The notes below the pieces were generated by a model. That model was given only the letters and a program-made list of their open reading frames with translations. It searched no databases and was not told where the DNA came from. DNA of 25,797 bases from Chara braunii. Its lineage: Eukaryota > Streptophyta > Charophyceae > Charales > Characeae. The stretch spans positions 104,376 through 130,172 of the forward strand of contig BFEA01000197.1 of NCBI GenBank assembly GCA_003427395.1. Reading direction: 5' to 3'. Each line of letters starts with the position of its first letter. The stretch's first letter is position 1. Position numbers and translations under genes: made by a program. Positions 18,913 to 25,797 of this stretch are shown here, one piece after another.

Positions 18913-19040
18913 AATGGAAGGTTACCTTTCAGTTCCCTGCCTCCAGAACTCCTCCTGAGTTCCGGCAGAGCTCCTGCAATCGGTGGGGTAACCTCCCACG
19001 TAGGCCTTGCTGCGGTCCTACGGGTTGCAATCCCGCCTGC
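18913..19040. repeat. Cluster of GC-rich hairpins
   Basis: Successive perfect stems: GAACTC/GAGTTC at 18946-18962 inside an outer TGCC/GGCA (18938-18967), GTGGG/CCCAC at 18983-18999, and CGGG/CCCG at 19021-19035. They continue the hairpin-rich character of the insert but do not share the class A loop. Confidence 0.75.
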
Positions 19041-20940
19041 CGTATTCCTCTCAGATCAGGACTAGACTTAGAGTAAGAAGGGCAGAAGTAGATAGGTTTG
19101 AGACTCTCAGATCCGAGGGAGGTGCACTCAGACTCGCGTGAGAGGGCCTTGTTACCTCGATGCGCCTGAGGGCCCCGCAATGATGGTCGAGACGCTCAGC
19201 AGCTTAGTCACACTGAAGTCAAACCACCTCCTACTAACTCCCAGATGGTCTCCCAACTCAAGCAAATAAGCCTCCCTTCAGTAACCCGTCCACCTCCCCA
19301 AATCGCAATGTCGTTTCGCCTGACCGAAATGCAGCTACGTAGCTCGAAAAGGCCTCGTTCGAATAGAGCACACCCCTTGTGTTCTTATTCGGATTGCAGG
19401 CAAAACTCAACACTCCGCAACAACTATGACGCGCGCAGCCCTAAGCAACAATAAGGCACTGCAGTAGTACACAATGCCAGACACTTCAAAAATGCGGGAG
19501 TAGTACACCAAAACACAGTGCGAGTCAATATACAGCACAACTACGCGCAGTCCCGTGCTCAACAAAGTGGCCAGAAGGCGCAACAAGCATTGTATTGCAC
19601 AACAACAGTGCCCTACAACAGCAGCAACAGATCCGAAACGCCGACCACAGTCGTAGTCAGATAGTCACGAGTTGTCCAGACGACAGAGATGCATCAACCG
19701 TACTCAGATAGAGAACCAGAGGTCATCAACTTCCTTTGCCAATGGAGATATGGCCTCGCCGATCCCTACTGGCGCTGTGCGCCCAGACTACCACCACACA
19801 GCCTACTACTGGTATATACTATGTCGTACTACCTGCAACGACAGCAACCTTGAATTGAGTACAAGCGGATGTCGAAGAAGAAAACCAACACCAGAACCAG
19901 ACCAGTGCACTCACACCAACTCTTCATCTTTGTTCTTCCTCTCTCTTGCCCCCCTGTGCTGTTCTATTCTCCCGCCTGTATCCGGCCCTCAAAGGTACTA
20001 ACTGAGAATGAACTTTCCGCTCGAAGATGGGAAGGTGCACTGCTATCCCCTGGGTAAAAAACCACGCCTGCTATCGTTCCGGCTTGTTCCACCACCTCTC
20101 GGTCTATCATGCACGATCACTCTCAACGTGTTGCTGCAGATCGTGGTTGACGAATGACACAACACTGCACTTGAATAAATCTTCTCTTCCTCACGCGACC
20201 TTGCTGCCTTTCCTGCCATGACCCCTATAATTGAGATCGCCGCGACCGAACTGAGGAGCACGAACACCCGGACGCACTGTCACGACGAGTTCCATAGTAA
20301 TGACGACTGACGAGGAGCAAGATCATGAGTACAACCATCGAAGAGCACAATCACTACGACTATCGTAGCGAAAAGCCCGACTGCAAGGCAACTTGGCAGG
20401 GTGAACCAGGCAACGAATGTAACCGGCAGATGTAAGGAACTATGGTGAAAGGGGTGCAGGCATACACCCCAAACCAGTCTTGCAAAAGAAACGTCGAACC
20501 ATCGTGAGACACAAGACGAGCTACTGCGACGCTGCAAAGCTTGGGCCGCTGGATTGCCGGTGAACTGCTCCTTCCGAGGCCAGTGCCAACGACGAGGGCC
20601 AACCGAACCGCACTATCGAACACAGCCCCGTCATATCGACTCACTCGCTTGGTTGCGAACCGGACCTGTACCGTTTCTCTCTATCTCTAGCTTCGCGGCC
20701 AGCCTCCACGCTACCTCCATCGATAGAATGAGCAATACACCGCCTCACATGCACGCCTTCTACGTTGCGATTGCTCCCTCATTAATTCGGATGAACCTTC
20801 CGCTAAAATAAGGGTAGGTTCATCGTCATTTTCATCCTTCTCACCCCGGCGCAGCTCCTTACTAACAAATCTAAAAACTAACCTTTAAACTCTAATTCTA
20901 ATACCGTCATCGTCCTTACACCGCCTTAGAACCTCAATAA
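19041..20940. other. Insert interior, no gene recognised
   Basis: About 1.9 kb of mixed-composition sequence, rich in CAACA and GCAGTAGTACAC-like words at 19440-19680. Open frames such as 19672-20001 (109 codons) have low-complexity, Cys/Ser-rich translations and no family resemblance. I see no RNA gene. Confidence 0.5.
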
Positions 20941-20951
20941 TCGAATCTTTG

Positions 20952-21157
20952 CTCGCTCGATTCGGCCAAGGAACGAGCGAGATATCTGTTCTCACCTCAC
21001 CATGTCTGCCTCCCTCGACACCTACCGTGCAGCACTGTTTTCTTATACCACTATAAACTAATTCCTTTCTCCTAAATCTAACCTCGGATTCGGGGTCGCC
21101 AGCCCCGGAAACCCCTAATACGAATCCTTCCACGCTTGATTCCGCTCAGAAATGAGC
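20952..21157. repeat. Further hairpins in the insert
   Basis: CTCGCTCG/CGAGCGAG at 20952-20981 (8 bp perfect, 14-base loop), CGGGG/CCCCG at 21091-21107 and GCTCA/TGAGC with loop GAAA at 21144-21157. Confidence 0.75.
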
Positions 21158-22440
21158 AAACACATCCTTTTTCTCTTCTCCCTTCTTCTCCTCCCCCGCT
21201 CGAGCGATCGAAGCTCTTGCTACTGCCCGCAGTTACTCTTCCACCATCTCCGACTCTATCCTGCATGCACCCGACGTGAAAAGGCATCCCGATCCATTCT
21301 CTTCTTTCTCTGCCTTCTCTTGCTATCGTTGCTGCGCCCGACCACTCTCCTTAGCCCGACACCACCCTGTGTAGCTGCCTGTCCCTTACTACGTAGCGCT
21401 GCCTGCTGCGTTATACACTCCGCCCGCGCCCGCCCGGTGCTGCCCGACATTCTCAGTCGTTTCCCTTCCCGTACACCTCTCATACCCGCAGCGGACCGCC
21501 TTGTTTTACCTCCTACCGCGGCCTCCGACAGTAGCGGAACAGCTACAGCTGTCCTGCGGGATGCTCCGAAGGGAGTTTGCTACCAGGCGGTTCAACAACC
21601 CTCCGTGGGGAGGCTTGGCGCCGGCCCGTTAGAGGTATGCCACCGATCCATTCTAGTTAGCGCACTGCCCGTAGCGGGTGATCCTACTACTAACAACCGA
21701 CCCGGCCGTTCAGCCGCTGAGCTATTCTGAAGGGAGCTTCGGCATGAAGCGGCTACTGGGTGATTCTCACCCCCCTTGTCCTCTTCAATCGGCTAAGCAC
21801 ATCTACGAACCTGGCCCTTAACGCCAACCAAGTTCGGACACAGTCACCCATTTTGTGCATGCTACGACCTGCGCAAGGGCTACGTCAGTTCTCCTCTGTA
21901 CCGTTCCAATCTTAACAGATGTCCCGCAAACTAAAGCTAGTCAATGGTCCTTCATGAGCAGCCGCTGCAGCGACAACCTCTTTAACATTTGCAATTTGTG
22001 TCCTCTCATAGTGCTTGGACATGGCTCTCTATCTTCCCGGGCCCCGATGGACCTGCTCACACTCAAACCTCTCCTGACAGGCTGTGGGTGACAAACTGAA
22101 TAACCGCCAATGACCAATTCCACAAGGCTTTGTCCGCCTCGTCGGCCTAATCACCCACTATCTCGCATGCCTGTCAACCATCGTTGTTTTTAGTGTTGCG
22201 CCGGGCTTCGAAAAGAATATGAAAGTAACAACACAATAATACGAAGTAGTACTCGTAAAGCCATAAGGTAAGGAAAAGGCTCCAACCCCTGCGGCAACAA
22301 AAACCATGGGGGATAGCCTTGTCGGGCCCTCGACCCCACGGTCCCTTTTCGTGCCGCTCCGATGCTCCTGCACCGCCGCTCGTTGGCTTCGAACCATAAA
22401 TCTCTCAAACGAAAGTCCGTTACCGTAACCAATAGTACTT
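21158..22440. other. Insert interior with a 192-codon frame of doubtful reality
   Basis: The plus-strand frame 21152-21730 is the longest in the insert. Its translation begins MSKHILFLFSLLLLP, which looks like a signal peptide but arises from a CT-rich tract, and continues Ser/Pro/Arg-rich without a known domain. Hairpins lie inside it (CCTCC/GGAGG near 21600). I do not call it a gene. The rest has no supported feature. Confidence 0.45.
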
Positions 22441-22467
22441 GGTCCAAGGCTGGGCCTATTGCTAGCG

Positions 22468-22489
22468 AACACCCATATAGACGGGTGTT
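22468..22489. repeat. Hairpin AACACCC/GGGTGTT
   Basis: Seven-base perfect arms with an 8-base loop ATATAGAC. Confidence 0.85.
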
Positions 22490-22563
22490 GCGTAGTGCGT
22501 AGGCTGCCTAAAAGCCCATGGGCCACACCTCAGCCTGTATCTACTCCCACGAGTGCTGGACGT

Positions 22564-22609
22564 CCACGCCGGCTAGCTTAAACTACGGCGTGGCCATTAC
22601 ACACGCCGT
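22564..22609. repeat. Three-arm alternative hairpin
   Basis: Left arm CCACGCCG (22564-22571), middle arm CGGCGTGG (22586-22593) and right arm CACGCCGT (22602-22609). The middle arm can pair perfectly with either neighbour, so two hairpins are mutually exclusive. Confidence 0.85.
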
Positions 22610-22758
22610 TCCACACACCAAGGTCTAACGCTCGGTCACCTTTGCATGCCCACATCGTGGTCAAACGTGCAAAAGGAAAGACAAAACCTTTTTGATCCTA
22701 ATCTAATTAGTAATAAAAGTCTGGCCGGCGACCAATGCCAACTTTCATAATTTATCAA

Positions 22759-22813
22759 AAAGTAGAGAGATCACGCGCGCCATCAGTCTGTGTGCCCACA
22801 CACTCTCTACTTT
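22759..22813. repeat. 11-bp inverted repeat with nested hairpin
   Basis: AAAGTAGAGAG (22759-22769) and CTCTCTACTTT (22803-22813) are perfect complements. The 33-base loop contains TGTGTG/CACACA at 22789-22802. Confidence 0.9.
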
Positions 22814-22959
22814 AGTCATTCATTCAATCAACATAATCCACAGACGCGGTCGCGCCCTTGCATGGAACACTTAAAATTTTTAAACCAAACTTATTTTTTG
22901 TCACTCGCAAAAAACTAGGGCGGATACCCTTGTCAGGGTATTCGCACCGACAGCATGCA

Positions 22960-23987
22960 ACGAGCCATCTGGCCGATCAAGAGGCAATTTAAGGACAACC
23001 CCGAAGTCCTTAGGAATTATTTAACGTCGCAGACAGGATGACGATCACAGCCAGTTATCAGATCCCTGCCAGAGGTTCTTTATAGATGTTATGGTACACG
23101 TCTCGCATAGGACTGGCCCGTCCACGTTCCCTCTACAACGCAGCAAGAGCTCAAAGGACAAAGCAGCAAAGCATGCGTGCTGTTCTCCCATGGGTTAGCA
23201 TGGTGACCTTGACCCGTGCTTCGACCAGGGCCCTTCAGTGGCACCGCCCTCTCTTGCCAGATGCTCCGCCAAGAAGAATGTTGACTCTCAAGGTAGAGCG
23301 CTCATGACTCCTGAACTAGAAGAGGACACTCAAGTTGGACTCACTTCCTCACGGTAAGAAGAGATTGAGATGGGAAGATAAGGTAAGGGAACAATGCACC
23401 TGAAGATAGCTGCCCCCAACCGCAGATTTCTCACCAAGCCGATGTGCATCTCGATGAGCGGATGGTTGGCATGGTGACCGTGACCCGTGCTTCGACCAGG
23501 GCCCTTCAGAGGCACCGCCCTCTCCTGCCAGATGCGCCACCAGGAAGAATGTCGACTCTCAAGGTAGAGCGCTCACGACTCCTGAACCAGAAGAGGACAC
23601 TCAAGTTGGACTCACTTCCTCACAGTAAGACGAGATTGAAATGGGAAGATAAGGTAAGGGAACAACGTACCTGAAGATACCTTCCCCCAACCACAAATTT
23701 CTCACCAATCGAGTCGACGTGCATTTCGATGACCGGTCATAGCCTCGGTATCACTCACAACGCAATGCAGTGCCACCTCAGCCAAAATGCCATGACATGC
23801 TCTCATCATCCGACATACATCCGTTGTCGCCACAGCTCCCACGCTGTCGCCACAGCCTTTCAGCGACGCTCCCCTCTTCCTGGGAGTCACAAATCATGCC
23901 AGCACCCATGTATCCTCACTGCGGAGAAGCTTCGTCAGCACACCAAGTAACAAAGTCGCCAGTGCCAGTAATGGCGATATCGAACCA
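22960..23987 (-). other. PBS-proximal leader of element 2
   Basis: On the minus strand, starting at the PBS, about 250 bp weakly match element 1 from 1450. Then come two copies of a 271-bp block (single in element 1) and the best-conserved leader stretch 23007-23052. A TATAAA on the minus strand (23079-23084) corresponds to the TATAAATAAA of element 1. No gene. Confidence 0.8.
23195..23735. repeat. 271-bp tandem duplication in the leader
   Basis: Copies 23195-23465 and about 23466-23735 share long identical runs, for example ACCCGTGCTTCGACCAGGGC and the stretch around TGGGAAGATAAGGTAAGGGA. Element 1 carries one inverted-orientation counterpart at about 1670-1945, so the doubling is specific to element 2 or its lineage. 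Confidence 0.93.
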
Positions 23988-23999
23988 GATACGATACCA
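23988..23999 (-). promoter_or_regulatory. Primer-binding site of element 2
   Basis: On the minus strand TGGTATCGTATC follows the 5' LTR after the spacer ATT. The first seven bases match the initiator tRNA-Met type site TGGTATCAGAGC; the rest has drifted. The spacing is identical to that of element 1. Confidence 0.8.
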
Positions 24000-24002
24000 A
24001 AT

Positions 24003-25088
24003 TGCAAGGAATATTGGCGAGAGCGATAGACAGAAAACCAAGTTGCAAAATCACTAAGTAGTCCAGATAGTCATGTACCAAGCAGAGAGCACAATGCACC
24101 AAGGTTCCATTCACATAAGAGCAATACAATGAACTCAAGTGCCAATGTTGACGCTCCCTGGTCACACCAACACTATATCCAATGTCGCTCCTACTGTCTG
24201 GCGCGCAGCGCCCAGCCTACTCTACTCAGCCTATCTATCCTATCTACGTTCATGCGACTGGATCACATCGAAGTCGAAGACCAATGTACGTGACGTCAAC
24301 ATCAATGCCGACCACTGGCATACATTAGGTACGTTCTCTCTCCTCCCCTCATCACACCTTGATCTCCTGTCTGCATGCGCCTCCTTACCCGAAGACCACC
24401 ATCACCATCACCTGCTTGTGCACCAGCCGCCCGGCCATGGCTGCTGTGCGCCCACTGCGTCAGCAGCACCCCTCTCACCTCAGCACCGGTGCGCGCGTCC
24501 GACCCACAGCCCCCATGCAGACACTAGCGCAGCAACACAGCAGTGTGTCCGCATTGCCTGCCAAGTCCAGAATGCCCTGCCTAGAGGCCCACACTTTCCT
24601 TTATGGAAAGTTTGCCCACTGCTGGCTATCCTTGCCAGGCATGTGGGGGCCCAGTGGCTTCAGTCTGGCCCCAAGTGTCTGCGCACAGGCCGTGTTTCAG
24701 ATACTGGCCTGGGCCTCGTGCAGTTAGGCACGTTCAGGCATCTACCTAGCCTCCAAGTGCTCTTAGCCTTCTCATTGGCTAGCGGTCCATGTGTGACGGC
24801 AATGCTGCTTTCTCATTGGCCCGCGGCTTGTCCGTGACGTGTCGGCCTCACTCAGCATGTGCCCAGGGCACGACCACCTGAGCCCTGGGCTCAACTGTAC
24901 AGCGCAGCCCTTGCTTCTGGAAGGAGCCTGGGGGCTGACGTTGTTCTGTATCCAACTGGCGTGCTGCAACTGTCTGATACCCCACCTGTGGAAAAATGTG
25001 GAAAAAAAGCCACATGTGGATATTCAGGCCCGCCTTCACTTAGGGCAGGCACAAGGCTTGCTGGGGGCCGCAGCCCAGAACACTTGCA
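24003..25088 (-). repeat. 5' LTR of element 2
   Basis: 1086 bp, minus strand TGCAAGTGTTC to CCTTGCA. Its downstream part matches 9242-10015. The upstream part (24791-25088) is absent from the other copy but is recognisably related to the start of the element 1 LTR, sharing GCCCTAAGTGAAGG and GTTCAGG-like words. That gives the outer boundary; without a second copy or a target duplication it could be off by some bases. Confidence 0.82.
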
Positions 25089-25797
25089 TTTCTGATAAGG
25101 GCCCCGGAGGGCTCATTCCTCTCAGATACATTTTTCTGACATGTGTTTGTGTCACTTTGTGACACTTTTTTCTGACACGTTTCCTGAGGCTTTCTTCCTG
25201 GGCTACCAGCCGGGCCTCCCGAGTCACCTTGGTTGCCCGGGTGGCCCGGCCGGGCAGGGGCCCGTGAAGGTTCCTGCAAAAAAAAAAAAAAAAAAAAAAA
25301 AAACCGAAAAAGAACTTTGTAATAAACTCAGTTGAAATCCGTACAGTCACGGGCAAGGGTTGTAACTTTTCGTCAAACCCTAGAAAGAGGGGTCTAAGGT
25401 AGCATCCCGAGTCTGAGAATGTGTGAAAATGGGCCTAACGTCAAGGGGTCTCATGACCTGAGCCAAATTCTGTGCCCAGAACCCCCATGTGAGACAGTTG
25501 ACGCTTGGAAAATAAAGAGTCAAGGTCAGCACGGGAAAAAAGGCCCGAAGTCAAAGTCAACCCTGTAGTCAGCCATGGCCATACATCAGATGCATATCAA
25601 CGTTGTCTGCAGGTATCCAGTCCCAACTGGGATACAGTACTTGTTACATGCTGAAAGCCTACACACGGGCCCCGCATGGGACCCGAGGTTGGAATAGAGC
25701 CCCCAGGTCGCGTCACCGCAACCTGAAGGCCCTATGGCATTTTTACTTGGGCCTGCATCAGAAAAACGGCAGCTTTAGATTATTTTATAGTCTTTTA
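25089..25797. other. Right flank, no gene recognised
   Basis: Contains TTTTTCTGACATG-like words at 25127-25195, a GC-rich stretch at 25200-25270 and a run of 26 A at 25278-25303. AATAAA-like words occur at about 25320 and 25511. No open frame has family resemblance; those crossing the A run translate to poly-Lys or poly-Phe artefacts. Confidence 0.6.
25278..25303 (+). repeat. Poly(A) run, 26 A
   Basis: Uninterrupted A26. It could be the tail of a retrotransposed RNA (LINE/SINE type) whose body would lie to the left, but I found no flanking target duplication, so a simple homopolymer is equally possible. Confidence 0.95.

Larger units (their letters stand above)
15016..22955. other. 7.9-kb hairpin-rich insert in the leader, no protein domain
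   Basis: In element 1 the matching leader segments on either side of this block lie within about 20 bp of each other (near 2165-2185). The extra DNA has no RT, transposase, replication or host-protein motif in any long frame, and no terminal repeats that I could see. Both edges carry perfect hairpins: arms GTCCCGC/GCGGGAC at 15016-15044 and ATACCCT/AGGGTAT at 22924-22941. Short inverted repeats recur throughout. It could be a nested non-autonomous element or an ancestral leader region that element 1 has lost. Confidence 0.65.
9242..25088 (-). mobile_element. Element 2: large degraded Ty3/gypsy retrotransposon, minus strand
   Basis: About 15.8 kb reading right to left: 5' LTR 24003-25088, PBS 23988-23999, leader with a 7.9-kb insert, gag fragment, RT, RNase H, integrase, and a 3' LTR truncated at its start. 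It is related to element 1 in LTR ends, PBS spacing, leader and proteins. Lost parts are the gag C-terminus with its zinc knuckle, most of the protease, the pol tail and the polypurine tract. No target-site duplication was found: the bases outside are CGGATA on the left and TTTCTG on the right. One end may therefore be eroded or recombined. Confidence 0.85.

Noticed and set aside
19015-19040. tRNA-like T-arm (CGGGTTGCAATCCCG)
   Set aside because: No matching acceptor, D-arm or anticodon arm upstream, and the TTCGA core is not met. It is one of several hairpins.
21152-21730. 192-codon frame with a signal-peptide-like start
   Set aside because: The hydrophobic start is a CT-rich tract, the rest has no domain, and hairpins and shadow frames overlap it. 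No transcription signal supports it.
15016-22955. Insert as a Helitron
   Set aside because: A 3'-terminal hairpin is present at one edge, but no CTRR end follows it and no Rep/helicase coding was seen.
15016-22955. Insert as a nested LTR retrotransposon
   Set aside because: Reading both ends showed no long direct repeat, no TG...CA pair with PBS or PPT, and no pol motifs.
25036-25356. Minus-strand frame over the poly(A) run
   Set aside because: The poly-Phe core is the translated homopolymer, and the frame crosses the LTR boundary.

Overview
The window is repetitive eukaryotic nuclear DNA, most likely from a plant or streptophyte alga. A charophyte is a guess from overall character, not something the sequence proves. 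I see no intact host gene, rRNA, tRNA or CRISPR array. Nearly everything is explained by two related, degraded Ty3/gypsy-type LTR retrotransposons on opposite strands, arranged tail to tail. Both have LTRs ending in CCTTGCA, a three-base ATT spacer, and a primer-binding site starting TGGTAT (initiator-Met tRNA type).

Element 1 (+ strand, 497-8753) is structurally complete: 5' LTR 497-1434, PBS 1438-1449, a 1.3-kb leader, gag (2732-4632), protease (4877-5240), reverse transcriptase (5241-6379), RNase H and integrase (6376-7560), a chromodomain-like tail (7563-7784), PPT 7814-7824, 3' LTR 7825-8753, and a 4-bp target duplication ATTC on both sides. It is dead as a coding unit. Eight in-frame stops (six TAG, two TGA), frame changes and a deletion after the integrase core break it. 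The LTRs differ by about 5 percent on a hand count.

Element 2 (- strand, about 9242-25088) has a 1086-bp 5' LTR (24003-25088), PBS 23988-23999, a very long leader, a gag fragment (13391-14393), RT (12053-13065), RNase H (11606-12030), integrase (10038-11125) and a 3' LTR missing about 300 bp at its start (9242-10015). It has lost the zinc knuckle and most of the protease, carries a tandem duplication at the gag/RT junction, and has a GC-rich insertion with a 308-base assembly gap inside the RNase H region.

The two leaders are collinear except that element 2 carries about 7.9 kb of extra DNA (about 15.02-22.95 kb). This insert has no recognisable protein domain but is unusually rich in short hairpins. 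The clearest part is an array at 17.7-18.7 kb in which a near-constant loop (core AAACTTAT, often followed by AGAA) is flanked by arms that differ from copy to copy yet remain complementary. A related series of units about 125 bp apart, with loops like TTCCCGTAGAA, lies at 16.9-17.4 kb. I do not recognise this family, and it is the best candidate for something undescribed.

The remainder is flanking DNA: a 34-bp tandem repeat at 1-95, T-rich tracts between the elements (8754-9241), and a poly(A)-containing right flank (25089-25797).
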